Assembly: GCA_024331125.1 (NCBI GenBank)
Contig: JANDJI010000009.1
Span: forward strand, 5,001 to 58,125
Length of the DNA stretch: 53,125 nt
Origin: Nitrospira sp.
Lineage (GTDB): Bacteria; Nitrospirota; Nitrospiria; Nitrospirales; Nitrospiraceae
Direction of reading: 5' to 3'
A program made the position numbers and the translations under genes. Positions 42,995-51,617 of the stretch are shown piece by piece (the first letter of the stretch is position 1; each line of letters opens with the position of its first letter). The notes beneath the pieces were generated by a model. It ran no database searches and was not told where the DNA came from. It saw only the letters and a program-made list of their open reading frames with translations.

Positions 42995-43560
42995 AGTGGG
43001 CGGAGGTTTCGGTGAGAGGAACAAACAAAAAAGAGAGGTCGAGCGCAGGGGCGGTGAGCAGGCCCATCAGAGAGTGGGAAGCCTAAAACTCCTCCAAGGC
43101 CTCAACAGTTGAGCAAGCTCTCTGAACCAGCCTCCGCCGTGAAAGAGAGAAGAAAGGAGGGGTGCGACGCTGAGGGAAGGTTGGCGGCCAGGGAAAAGGC
43201 TCACTCTTCCGGTGCCAGCGTGCAAAAGGATTTCTTCTCTGTTGGAGGAGTGGGATGAAAGTTCGAGGTACGCGCTTGTGACCCTCGGTGCCAGTAGGCA
43301 CGGCCGTTAGATGCGAGCCCGATGACCACGGCGCGGGGCAACCAGCGGAAGGCGACTGGAGGGTTGCCGGACGACATCCTGGGGAGTCACCTCAAGGGAG
43401 AAGGTCCCCGGAAGAGTGAGGGGAGAAGTGGAGAGTAGAAGTAAGGAAATAAGGAAAAGTGGCGTGCGGGCTCAGAAAATCGAGAGCTGCCTAAGGTGGT
43501 GAAAGACAGGGAAAGGAGCCTGCACCCCGCTTTTTTATGAGGGGCTTACAGGGTGCTCAT
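42995..43560 (+). ncRNA. Candidate structured non-coding RNA of unknown class
   Basis: About 830 bp between the P450 operon and tRNA-Arg hold no convincing gene, yet contain many complementary segments. GGCGGAGG (42999-43006) pairs CCTCCGCC (43131-43138). CAGAGAG pairs CTCTCTG (43068-43074 / 43118-43124). ACGCTG pairs CAGCGT (43167-43172 / 43216-43221) with GGAAG/CTTCC nested inside. CGAGG/CCTCG, GTGCC-AGTA-GGCAC (43288-43301), GCCGT/ACGGC, GGCAACC/GGTTGCC (43337-43343 / 43362-43368) and GCACCC/GGGTGC (43522-43527 / 43551-43556) follow. The unpaired plus-strand stretches are purine-rich (many GAAA-like tracts), suggesting the plus strand is the RNA. It does not match tmRNA, RNase P, SRP, 6S or group II introns that I know. 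Ends are approximate. Confidence 0.5.
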
Positions 43561-43606
43561 CTCACAGGAAGTGATCGAGAGGGCTTCCCTCAGCAAGAGA
43601 AAGGAG

Positions 43607-43682
43607 TGGTGCGCCCGACAGGACTTGAACCTGTAACCCCCAGATCCGTAGTCTGGTGCTCTATCCATTGAGCTACGGGCGC
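43607..43682 (-). tRNA. tRNA-Arg (ACG), CCA encoded
   Basis: The minus strand folds into a full cloverleaf: acceptor GCGCCCG/CGGGCGC with discriminator A, D-arm AGCTCAATGGATAGAGC, anticodon stem CCAGA/TCTGG around loop CTACGGA (anticodon ACG), and T-arm ACAGG-TTCAAGT-CCTGT. The CCA end is encoded (43607-43609). The wobble A34 would be edited to inosine by TadA, encoded at 24675-25184. Confidence 0.97.
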
Positions 43683-43800
43683 GTGGTCAATGTACGCAGT
43701 GACTGAAAACCGAGAACCGAAAACTTCCGCTCGATGGCCCGTGGTTATACAGGTGTCCGAGAGAGGGGGTCAAGGGGAGAAGACGGCCGGTCGGTTCCAT

Positions 43801-43995
43801 TTACCCGCCTGAAATCACCGGCCGAATTTCAATCTGATCTTGGTCGGAAAGCAGCTCGTCCTCGGTCACCAACTCGTCGCCGCGGATCACCAAATGGGCT
43901 TCGCTCATGAGGCGGAGCTCGCGCAGCACGTCCTTGACCTTTTTAGGGCCTTTGATTTCCACTGTTCGCGAAGGATGGCTGAGGTGAACACGCAT
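43801..43995 (-). CDS. ThiS/MoaD-like ubiquitin-fold sulphur-carrier-type protein
   Basis: ATG 43995 gives 64 residues: MRVHLSHPSRTVEIKGPKKV, DVLRELRLMSEAHLVIRGDEL, and EDELLSDQDQIEIRPVISGG. The beta-grasp pattern and the exposed C-terminal Gly-Gly are hallmarks of ThiS/MoaD/Urm-type proteins that carry sulphur as thiocarboxylate. The longer frame to 44163 has a hydrophobic extension that overlaps the cca gene. The partner adenylating enzyme is not adjacent. Candidate pathways are tRNA thiolation or cofactor synthesis. Confidence 0.78.
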   Translation of the reverse strand: MRVHLSHPSRTVEIKGPKKVKDVLRELRLMSEAHLVIRGDELVTEDELLSDQDQIEIRPVISGG

Positions 43996-44092
43996 GGGGC
44001 GATCATATGCCGCCGAGAAAGCACGGAGCAAGAGGCTGTCGCTAAGAAAAAGCACAAGGAGAGAAGGAAGAAGGGCTAGCAGCGGGGTGACG

Positions 44093-45475
44093 TCAACGAA
44101 GTCGTGCAAAGTGTGTTCGAACGTAGGCCAACCCCTCTTCGAGGGTTGAGAACACGCCGTCAAGTTGAGCTTCGTAACAGGCGTCGAGCAGCCGGCCCAT
44201 GTCGGGGCCCGGCTTGATTCCCAATTCCAACAGGTGCCGGCCCATCACGATCGGGGTGGGAGCCTGAGTCTCCACTTCCAGCCGTCTCGCGCGATCCAAC
44301 AGCCACTTGCCGGCCGGGAAGCCGTCGAAGGGTTTTGGCGGGCGACCGGCGTGATCGGCCCTGGCGACTCGCACCAATCGGTCGATGCGTTGAACCTGCC
44401 TGGCCAGTTTCCTGACGGCGGCATCGGAAGCCTGCGCGTCGTAGAGCTGGCGAGGGCGAAGGTGGCACAGCACAAGGGGAATCACGTCCTCGATGAGTCG
44501 TTGCTGGTTGGTGAGTCTTTCGAGAAATCGCCTTGTGGGTGCCTCTCCTTGCTCTTCGTGACCGTGCGAGGTCACTCGCCCACTGTCGCTGGTTGTGGTG
44601 AGAGGCTTGCCGAAATCGTGGCAGAGCACGGCCAGGCCGACGACCAGGTCGTCCTCCTCCATGCCTGTTCGCTCTGCGGTGAACCAATCCAAACAGTGAA
44701 GCGTATGGATCCAGACGTCGCCTTCAGGATGCCAGGTCGGATCTTGCGGACAACCTTGAAGGGCCGCGAGTTCGGGGTAAAACCGAAGCCAGCCAGTGTC
44801 GCGTAAAAACGTCAGGCCGAGCGATGGTTTGATGCCTTTGAGCAGCAGCGTTTTCCATTCTTCCCAAATCCGTTCGGCCGGTTGTCCGTCTTGGGAGAGG
44901 GTTCCACATAGCTGAATTGTTTCCGGGGCGGGGGTCAGTTCGAACCGGGCGGCCAGTTGCATGCCGCGCAACACGCGCAGCGGATCCTCGGCGAATCGAT
45001 CGGAGACATGACGTAGCACATGGGCAGCCAGGTCCTCCCGGCCGTTGAAGGGGTCGCGGAGCTCCGACGTGGCGGGGTTCCAGACCATCGCGTTGATTGT
45101 GAAATCGCGGCGGGCCAGCGCCTCGTCGATGTCCATGGCGGGGTCGGCCTGGTTCCGCATGTCGGCGATGGATGTGTGGGCAGCCGGGATGCGCGACGGG
45201 ACGGATACGTCGATCGGCAGGCCGTCAAGCTTGAAGACGCCGAAGGCTTTCCCGACGAACCGGACTGTGAAATGTTCTCGGAGTAGGTCGTGGAGTCGGT
45301 CCGGGTCGAGACCGGTGACCTCGACGTCGAGATCGTGAGGTTGCCGTTCCAGCAGCAAGTCACGGACGGAACCTCCCGCCAGCCAGGTCCTCCCTCCGGC
45401 CCGGCGGACCGTTTCGTCGATGAGGCGCAGCGACCGTGCGAGCGAAGGAGCCTCAATGCGGAAGGGAACGGTCAT
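44093..45475 (-). CDS. cca: tRNA nucleotidyltransferase (CCA-adding type) with HD domain
   Basis: The protein has 460 residues. The class II nucleotidyltransferase core has TWLAGGSVRDLLL, then the catalytic D-x-D in PHDLDVEVTG, ARRDFTINAMVWNP (motif B), and VLRGMQLAARFEL. The C-terminal half has an HD phosphohydrolase region (HTLHCLDWF, LCHDFGKP, PRQLYDAQASDAAVRKL). This architecture is that of E. coli-type CCA enzymes and related HD-containing poly(A) polymerases. The tRNA-Arg next door already encodes its CCA, so the enzyme may repair it. It begins 6 bp after galT. Confidence 0.88.
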   Translation of the reverse strand: MTVPFRIEAPSLARSLRLIDETVRRAGGRTWLAGGSVRDLLLERQPHDLDVEVTGLDPDRLHDLLREHFTVRFVGKAFGVFKLDGLPIDVSVPSRIPAAHTSIADMRNQADPAMDIDEALARRDFTINAMVWNPATSELRDPFNGREDLAAHVLRHVSDRFAEDPLRVLRGMQLAARFELTPAPETIQLCGTLSQDGQPAERIWEEWKTLLLKGIKPSLGLTFLRDTGWLRFYPELAALQGCPQDPTWHPEGDVWIHTLHCLDWFTAERTGMEEDDLVVGLAVLCHDFGKPLTTTSDSGRVTSHGHEEQGEAPTRRFLERLTNQQRLIEDVIPLVLCHLRPRQLYDAQASDAAVRKLARQVQRIDRLVRVARADHAGRPPKPFDGFPAGKWLLDRARRLEVETQAPTPIVMGRHLLELGIKPGPDMGRLLDACYEAQLDGVFSTLEEGLAYVRTHFARLR

Positions 45476-45481
45476 GACCCA

Positions 45482-46486
45482 TCACACATCGACGTTGCGA
45501 AGGAACTTGGCCGACTCTTCCGGCGAGACCGGGTTGATGTAAAACCCTGTTCCCCACTCAAACCCGGCGACCTGCGTCAGTTTGGGGATGATCTCCAGGT
45601 GCCAGTGGTAAAACTCGCCGGTCCGCTCGTGAAGCGGTGAACTGTGGAGGATGAAGTTGTACGCGGGGCGGGACAGGGCCTTGTCCATTCGGCGGAGGCA
45701 TTCGGACAACATCGGCGCCAGACATTCAAACTGCGTTTTGTGACCTTCCTCAAAGTAGCCCGCGTGGCGCTTGGGCAAGATCCACATCTCGAAAGGAAAG
45801 CGCGGGGCGAACGGCGTGACACAGAGGAACTCGGGGTTTTCCGCCACGACCCGCTCGCCGTCGCCTGTTTCCTGTCGGATGATGTCGCAGTAGATGCACC
45901 GTTCCTTCTGTTCGAAGTGGGCCCGGCAGCCTTCGATTTCGTCCTGCACGCTGGTGGGGACGATCGGCAGGGCGATCAACTGGGAATGGCCGTGTTCCAG
46001 CGTCGCGCCGGCAGCCAGGCCGTGGTTTTTGAAAATGATGATGTAGCGAAGCCGGACGTCTTTTTTCAAATCGATGATGCGGTCGCGATAGGCCCAGAGC
46101 ACGTCTTCGATCTGTTTAGCCGGCAATTCCGCGAGGCCGTCGGTGTGGCTGGGGGTTTCGATGATGACCTCATGGGCGCCGATGCCGTTCATGCGATCGT
46201 ACAGCCCCACGCCTTCACGCCCCATCTCTCCCTCGACTTGGAGCGCGGGAAATTTGTTCGGCACGACGCGCACGGTCCAGTTTGGGGAGTTCGGTTCGGC
46301 CGGTTGCGGTCTGTAGGCCATGATTTCTTTGGGCGTCAGCCGCTCTTGTCCCGGACAAAAGGGACACAGCGCCGAGGGAGTGGGTCTGGTGGCCGGCAAG
46401 CGCATGAAGTCTTGCGGGCGGCCGTTTCGTTCCGTCGAAATAATGACCCACCGGCCGACGATGGGATCGCGTCGCAAATCAGGCAT
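45482..46486 (-). CDS. galT: Galactose-1-phosphate uridylyltransferase
   Basis: The protein has 334 residues. The zinc site is ALCPFCPGQERLTP (Cys41, Cys44), and the catalytic histidine segment is GATLEHGHSQLIALPIVP with His165 and His167; His167 is the expected nucleophile. The C-terminal HIT-like half has PFEMWILPKRHAGYFEE and AYNFILHSSPLH. It swaps UMP between UDP-glucose and galactose-1-phosphate in the Leloir route. It is flanked by a GH57 glucan enzyme and cca on the same strand, without a galK or galE. Confidence 0.92.
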   Translation of the reverse strand: MPDLRRDPIVGRWVIISTERNGRPQDFMRLPATRPTPSALCPFCPGQERLTPKEIMAYRPQPAEPNSPNWTVRVVPNKFPALQVEGEMGREGVGLYDRMNGIGAHEVIIETPSHTDGLAELPAKQIEDVLWAYRDRIIDLKKDVRLRYIIIFKNHGLAAGATLEHGHSQLIALPIVPTSVQDEIEGCRAHFEQKERCIYCDIIRQETGDGERVVAENPEFLCVTPFAPRFPFEMWILPKRHAGYFEEGHKTQFECLAPMLSECLRRMDKALSRPAYNFILHSSPLHERTGEFYHWHLEIIPKLTQVAGFEWGTGFYINPVSPEESAKFLRNVDV

Positions 46487-46580
46487 GGTATCCTCCGTCT
46501 ATTGTCGTTTGTGGAAGGGAAAGCGACAGGGCCGCAACAGGGTTGTTCCCTCCACAAGCCACCTCGTCGTGTCCTCATTT

Positions 46581-48785
46581 CTAGACACGCCAGAACACCG
46601 CATCGAAGTCGGAACCCGGAACGGTCAACGTCGCGGGTCGCTGTCGCGGGTAACGAGCGACTTCGAGGCCATGTTCCAGCGCCACGATCGATAGGCTCAG
46701 CTCATCCCCGGGATCCAGGCCCAGGTCCTTCCTGGGCGCCATCAATTCCAGAATCTTTTTTCGACAAATCGATGAATAGGTCCCGACCTCCACCCACGAG
46801 TCTGGTCCCTCGGACCGACTTAAGACAAAATGGTCGGGTTCCGGCTCTTCGAGGGAGAACGTGAGTCGAAAAGTGGAACCGGGGCTCTTGATCGTGATCT
46901 CCGCCCGCAAGGCTCCTCCTCGGTCGGCGGCGGATTGATCAAAGTCGAATCGAAGAAAAAATCCCTCATGACTCCACGCGAATCGAATCGCCGCCAACGG
47001 ACCCTCGGCTTTCCACATGGCGCCGAGCGGCGGTCTGGTGTTGATGGACCCCGCTCCCCGCCATTCAAAGAAGTCGGTCACCAGTCCGTCGATCGTCGGC
47101 GTCAAGAGCGCCACCGGCTGGGTGACGACATCGGTTTCCATCTGGGATAAAAGACGGACGATCGGGTGGTTTAAGTCGTCCGGAGGCTGGAGTCCCATGT
47201 GGTGCCAGACGTTGCGCAGATGCGTTCTGAAGAGTCGATCGAACTCCATCTTGAAGTCCGTCTCGAAGTCGTCGCCGTACCACCAGAACCAATCGCTGCC
47301 TTCGGCGGCGTAGAGTTCATCCCACGCGGCCTTGGCCCGCTCGGAAGCAAGCGTGGGCGCGATTGCGACGAGCCTCGATCGCGTGTAACCCAGCAGATTC
47401 CAGGCTCGATTATCCTCCTCATGCCCGATCCAAATTTTGAAGTCCGCGTTGATCCATGAGCCTGAGTGCAGTGTGGAGAGGTGATGGAGAGGAGAAACGG
47501 CTCCGATCGCCTCGGAGACGGTGGAGGCTTGAATGACCGCATCCGGCGCCTGGTCAAGTTTTCGCGAAGAAAACATCGTATAAAGAAGAGAAAGAAACCG
47601 TTCTCCCCCGTCGTGGTAGTGTTCCCAGGGGTTTTCTCCGTCCAGGATGATGGGGATGACGATCGACTCCTGCTCGGCTTCCCGAATGATCTGCGCCAGC
47701 CGTCGGGCTACGTCTTCGGCCGCCGATTCGGGCGTCGTTCTGTAGTACACAAATCCAAATGCGTCCGAAAGTTCCCGGTCACGGAACAGCAGGGCTAACT
47801 CCTGGCCCGGCGTGCCCGCTTGATAGGGCCGGTAGAGGGCCGATCGCCGGTTCCAGGGACGGCCCTCCATTTCCAGCGAACGGGCAAGGATGCCCTCGTC
47901 AGTGGCGAGCCAACGCAAACCGACGTGATGCGCGAGGGGAAGCAGCTCCGGACAGACCGACCCTTCCGATGGCCACAGACCGACCGGCGGCCGGCCGAAG
48001 ATTCGGCGATGGAAGTCCACCGCCATCCGGAGTTGTGCCTCCGCGTCTTCGGGGGCGTGAAAGCGGGCGGGCAGCGGAAGATCGGGCCTTGCGCGCCTTG
48101 TGGTTTCCGTGTCGATCACCAAGGGGAGAATCGGGTGAAAAAACGGCGTCGTGCTGATCTCGATCTGGCCCCGCTCCAACAAGGTGCGGTAGCGCGGCAT
48201 GACTTCTTGAATGACCGTGCGCTGGAGCGCCAGCACTTCCTGTTTGTCTTCCTCCGTGTAGCCGCGATTCTTATTGCGCAGAGTCGCCAATCGAGGATAC
48301 CGTTGGATCGCGCCGTATCCGAACCATGCCAAGTTGTGCCAGACCTGCAAGTCGAGAAAATCCTGCGTGGAAAAACGGCGGGCAAGTTTGATCAAATCCT
48401 GTCCCCGCACGTCCAACCCCCGCTTGACCAGCAGCTCATGGTAGCGTCGATGGGGGCGCACCATGGTGGACCAGTTGGCGGAAAAGAAATGGCGAACGAT
48501 GAAGGCTCGTTCCTCTTCGGTCAGTTCCGAAGCCGGCCGTTGCGCATGTTCGAGAAACAGATCGCGTACGGTTCCCTCGCCGATCTCTTGGATTTGCAAG
48601 AGCAAGGAGGGAGTGAAATTGAACGTCGCGCGCACGGCGGGAAATTGCTCCAACAGATGGACCATGTCGTAGTAGGCTTTGATTGCGTGCAGGCGCACCC
48701 ACGGCATGCTGGCCAAGCCCGCCACCGGATCGGTATAGTAGGGCTGGTGCATGTGCCACAGAAAACAGATATGGGCGTGTTTCAT
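46581..48785 (-). CDS. GH57-family glycoside hydrolase
   Basis: The 734-residue protein starts KHAHICFLWHMHQPYYTDP, the GH57 N-terminal motif with the H-M-H-Q-P catalytic-barrel histidines. The nucleophile region is GLWPSEGSVCPELLPLA, and the acid Asp is in PIILDGENPWEHYHDGGERFL. Downstream is SGSWINADFKIWIGHEEDNRAWNLLG, also typical. The C-terminal 150 residues are a beta-rich domain. GH57 enzymes hydrolyse or rearrange alpha-glucans, so it probably acts on glycogen made by GlgB. It heads the minus-strand unit with galT and cca (95-bp gap). Confidence 0.92.
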   Translation of the reverse strand: MKHAHICFLWHMHQPYYTDPVAGLASMPWVRLHAIKAYYDMVHLLEQFPAVRATFNFTPSLLLQIQEIGEGTVRDLFLEHAQRPASELTEEERAFIVRHFFSANWSTMVRPHRRYHELLVKRGLDVRGQDLIKLARRFSTQDFLDLQVWHNLAWFGYGAIQRYPRLATLRNKNRGYTEEDKQEVLALQRTVIQEVMPRYRTLLERGQIEISTTPFFHPILPLVIDTETTRRARPDLPLPARFHAPEDAEAQLRMAVDFHRRIFGRPPVGLWPSEGSVCPELLPLAHHVGLRWLATDEGILARSLEMEGRPWNRRSALYRPYQAGTPGQELALLFRDRELSDAFGFVYYRTTPESAAEDVARRLAQIIREAEQESIVIPIILDGENPWEHYHDGGERFLSLLYTMFSSRKLDQAPDAVIQASTVSEAIGAVSPLHHLSTLHSGSWINADFKIWIGHEEDNRAWNLLGYTRSRLVAIAPTLASERAKAAWDELYAAEGSDWFWWYGDDFETDFKMEFDRLFRTHLRNVWHHMGLQPPDDLNHPIVRLLSQMETDVVTQPVALLTPTIDGLVTDFFEWRGAGSINTRPPLGAMWKAEGPLAAIRFAWSHEGFFLRFDFDQSAADRGGALRAEITIKSPGSTFRLTFSLEEPEPDHFVLSRSEGPDSWVEVGTYSSICRKKILELMAPRKDLGLDPGDELSLSIVALEHGLEVARYPRQRPATLTVPGSDFDAVFWRV

Positions 48786-48891
48786 GGGCGTGAGAGATGA
48801 TGCTGTTTGATCAAAAGTATGTCATAGGGGGCATGGCCTTGCAATCAAAGGGGCGGACAGTGCGCAACACGCCGGCCGGAGCGGTGGTCTG

Positions 48892-49296
48892 ATGGGATGG
48901 GTGCGTTATTGGGGGCCGGTGTGCGCCTATGCCGGCTTGATTTTTTATCTCTCCTCGCAATCTCACCCGGAAGATCAGCTTCCCTCGTTCATCGGACTCT
49001 TCAGTGACAAGATCCTGCACGCGGTGGAGTACGCGATGCTCGGCGGACTGTTCTACAGAGCCTTTCGTTGGGGAACCAACGAGGCCGCCAAGCCGTGGGC
49101 CGGTCTTCTGGCCGTTGCGGCGGCATCTCTCTACGGGCTCAGCGACGAGATTCACCAGGCCTTCGTTCCCAATCGGGAATCAAGTGGGCTGGATTGGCTG
49201 GCCGACAGCGTCGGAGCCCTGGTCGGCGTCGCGACCGCCCAGCGCCTGCCTCGCTGGTGGCTGAAAAGCCCGGCGCTGGAGCTGCGCAGGCGTTGA
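48892..49296 (+). CDS. VanZ-family membrane protein
   Basis: The protein has 134 residues and about four hydrophobic helices. The start is WVRYWGPVCAYAGLIFYLSSQSHPED, then the VanZ signature DKILHAVEYAMLGGLFYRA. The second conserved part is LYGLSDEIHQAFVPNRESSGLDWLADSVGALVG. VanZ proteins occur in teicoplanin resistance clusters but are widespread elsewhere with unknown function. The start codon at 48892 is preceded by GGTCTGATGG without a strong ribosome site. Divergent from the GH57 gene. Confidence 0.86.
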   Translation: MGWVRYWGPVCAYAGLIFYLSSQSHPEDQLPSFIGLFSDKILHAVEYAMLGGLFYRAFRWGTNEAAKPWAGLLAVAAASLYGLSDEIHQAFVPNRESSGLDWLADSVGALVGVATAQRLPRWWLKSPALELRRR

Positions 49297-49475
49297 ACGA
49301 AGCCGATCAATCCGGAGCAGCTCGCCGGAGTGTTTCTCAAGCTCGTTCGTTCGGGAGGAATACGGAGATCCGTAAATGACGGGAAACGGCGTGCAGAATT
49401 CATTGAGATACGATGCCGCGGAGGCCGAACACGGAAGTTCTTCGGTACTCGTTGAGCCGCGGCGAATGGTCGCCT

Positions 49476-50261
49476 TCAATTTTGAGAGAGAGTCGAGGGT
49501 GATCGGGGTGACAGGAAGGGGCAGCCGAAATCGGTCACTCCAAAGGCGCCGGCTGCGCGGGTTCGCTCGATAAACGTCTTCGTCGCTTGGGCCCGACGCG
49601 TGACCTGCAGTTTGTCGTACACGCGGTATAAGTAGTTCTTCACCGTTTTATCGCTGAGACCAAGAGCCACGGCGATTTCTTTGTTGGTTTTTCCCTCCGT
49701 CACGAGCGCCATGACCCGTTGCTCTTGAATGGAAAGATCCGCGCGGGCGCTGCCTTGTTTCCCCGCCGCCTGGTTGCAGAGCTGCGGCGTGAAGTGAAGA
49801 AAGATGCTCCTGTCGAAAACGATGTGGCCGTCACAGACGGCTTCAATGGCGCGGACCAAGCCGGTTCCTCCCACGCTTTTGAGCAGGATTCCCGCCGTGC
49901 CCGCTTGCAAGGCCGATACGAAGGATTCTTCATCGATGCTGTCGATGAGAAGAAGCACCTGCGTGCGGGAAAAAGTGGAGCGAATGCGGCGGCACACGTC
50001 AATCCCGTTTCCGCCGTCGAGACGAACGTCCAGGATTGCCAAGTCGAGGGGTTGTTTTTCGATGGCGGACATCGCGTCGGCGGCGGTGGTCGCTTGGCCG
50101 ATCACTTTGAAACGGGGGACCCGCTCCAGCACCTGGCGCGCGCCGGCCAGCGTGATGTCGTGTGGGTCGGCCAAGAGAATCCGAACATGGGGCGGATTTG
50201 CGGTCCCGGTCTTTCGCGTCGAAACCTTTCTTGAGACGTCGTGGCATGCGTGTCGCGGCAT
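49476..50261 (-). CDS. LuxR-type response regulator (REC-HTH)
   Basis: I chose ATG 50261 (261 residues). The receiver domain has VRILLADPHDITLAGARQVL and the phospho-acceptor in LDLAILDVRLDGGNG. The output domain has SIQEQRVMALVTEGKTNKEIAVALGLSDKTVKNYLYRVYDKLQVTRR, the GerE/LuxR helix-turn-helix. The C-terminal tail after about 230 is extra. It starts 13 bp after the other LuxR regulator at 50275 and is likely in the same operon. Confidence 0.92.
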   Translation of the reverse strand: MPRHACHDVSRKVSTRKTGTANPPHVRILLADPHDITLAGARQVLERVPRFKVIGQATTAADAMSAIEKQPLDLAILDVRLDGGNGIDVCRRIRSTFSRTQVLLLIDSIDEESFVSALQAGTAGILLKSVGGTGLVRAIEAVCDGHIVFDRSIFLHFTPQLCNQAAGKQGSARADLSIQEQRVMALVTEGKTNKEIAVALGLSDKTVKNYLYRVYDKLQVTRRAQATKTFIERTRAAGAFGVTDFGCPFLSPRSPSTLSQN

Positions 50262-50274
50262 TCTTCTCCTCCCG

Positions 50275-51018
50275 CTATTTTCCATTCACTTGAAGGGCGA
50301 ACCGAATCAGAGCGTTACGAGAATGCAGTCCCGTTTTGGCGCGGATCTTCGCCACGTGGCCTTCGACGGTGCGGACGCTGAGATGCAAGGCGCCGGCGAT
50401 TTCTTTATCCGAAAGGCCTTCTCCGATGAGCTTGACGATTTGCCGTTCTCGTAAAGAAAGAAGGGAAAGCAGCTGTTCGGCGTCTCGACCTGAAGATTTG
50501 TGTGCCTTCTCACGCTCAAGCGGAAAACTCGGTCCTTCGATCAGGAGGCTTTCGGGCGTTCGCTCAAGATGGATAGTGAAACGGCAATTTGTGGGAGGAG
50601 AGCCGTCACCGTGGGAGATCGATACCTTGGCGTATCCGAAGCGTTCTCCGGCCATACTTCCGATCATGCTTGCCTCGGCATGGCACAGGTAGGGGTTCTC
50701 TATGGGAAGAGAACCGAAGGGGCAGCGGGGAAGAGAAACGGTGATCGTGGACGACGATTCATTCATGGTGACGTCACCGGCCCACCCCACAGTCGATCGG
50801 AGCGATTTGAGAAAGGGAGAAGCTTCTTCCTGTGTGAGAGGGCACGGGAGGGGGCGCGTGTCGGGAGATGATGCCGGCGTCGTATGAGTCAGTTCCAGGC
50901 CGATGCTGTTGCCGATTTCTCGAGCCATCTGTTCGCACAGGGCGGGATGAAGGATTTCCCTCATGCGCTTCATCCCCTTCTCCACCACGAGCAGTAAAAA
51001 ATCTCTGGCGTCAAGCAT
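50275..51018 (-). CDS. LuxR-type transcriptional regulator with N-terminal sensor domain
   Basis: This 247-residue protein has the C-terminal LuxR helix-turn-helix LSLRERQIVKLIGEGLSDKEIAGALHLSVRTVEGHVAKIRAKTGLHSRNALIRF. The N-terminal 150 residues include CPFGSLPIENPYLCHAEASMIGSMAG, a motif with two cysteines resembling metal- or small-molecule-binding methanogen output-type domains. I cannot assign the ligand. It is followed by the REC-LuxR gene; tandem LuxR regulators of this kind usually form one regulatory unit. Confidence 0.85.
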   Translation of the reverse strand: MLDARDFLLLVVEKGMKRMREILHPALCEQMAREIGNSIGLELTHTTPASSPDTRPLPCPLTQEEASPFLKSLRSTVGWAGDVTMNESSSTITVSLPRCPFGSLPIENPYLCHAEASMIGSMAGERFGYAKVSISHGDGSPPTNCRFTIHLERTPESLLIEGPSFPLEREKAHKSSGRDAEQLLSLLSLRERQIVKLIGEGLSDKEIAGALHLSVRTVEGHVAKIRAKTGLHSRNALIRFALQVNGK

Positions 51019-51617
51019 GATTTAGGAGGAAAGCGCGATCACCATATCGTCTATGTGCGCTAAAGTGAAGTCCTGCCGAATGGCCTCAGGTGAACTGAGT
51101 AACCAGTCTCCGACGACGGAGACTTCATCGGTTCGTGAAGGCTGTGTCCATCATCTGATGCTCCTATGGGGCTCCTTTGAGCCGCGGAGTGTATAACCTC
51201 GATCTCCTCCAATCGATTCCGACGGAAGACTCAGCCGGATCTTTCAAACTTTGTCAGATCACGACATCCCAGGCTCGGTGTCCGTCAACTGACCCATGGA
51301 GGGTTTCAGTGTATATCCTTTGCCGAGCCGAGCGTGTGATTTATCAATATAGTCCAGCACCGTCGTCCTCGCCAGCGTAGTCGTTCCTATCGCAAAGGGT
51401 GGAACTACGCATTGAGCATTTCAAAAACGGAGCCGAAGAGAACAACAACACGACATCAGAAGAAAGAAAGGGGACCGGGAAACGGCTTTGGATCGTACGT
51501 GCTCACGTTGTAGAGCATTCCGTTGGCGGGGCTTGGGGAAACCGAGGTGTTTCGGCTGCGCACAATGAGTGCATACTGCCGACGAGGAGGCGATGTAATT
51601 TTAAAGGAGAAGAAGAC
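51019..51617. other. 599-bp intergenic region upstream of chemotaxis receptor and LuxR operon
   Basis: The gap separates two divergent units. It holds a perfect 8-bp inverted repeat at 51105-51124 near the LuxR gene and AAGGAGAAG before the receptor ATG. No credible gene is present; short frames (67 codons at 51177, 85 on the minus strand at 51503) lack ribosome sites. Confidence 0.5.
51105..51124. repeat. 8-bp inverted repeat near LuxR operon start
   Basis: AGTCTCCG-ACGA-CGGAGACT is a perfect palindrome with a 4-nt centre, 87 bp upstream of the LuxR regulator ATG. It may be an operator for the operon or a hairpin; no terminator T-tract follows. Confidence 0.45.

Noticed and set aside
43083..43301. 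72-codon minus-strand frame in the structured RNA region
   Set aside because: No ribosome site, no recognisable domain, low-complexity composition; stem structure explains the sequence better.
42995..43560. tmRNA, RNase P RNA, SRP RNA or group II intron
   Set aside because: No tRNA-like ends or tag frame, no RNase P core (GAGGAAAGTC), no SRP GGAAG-type apical motif in the right context, no group II domain V.
45644..46864. Plus-strand 406-codon frame
   Set aside because: Lies antisense to galT and the GH57 gene, with no family resemblance.
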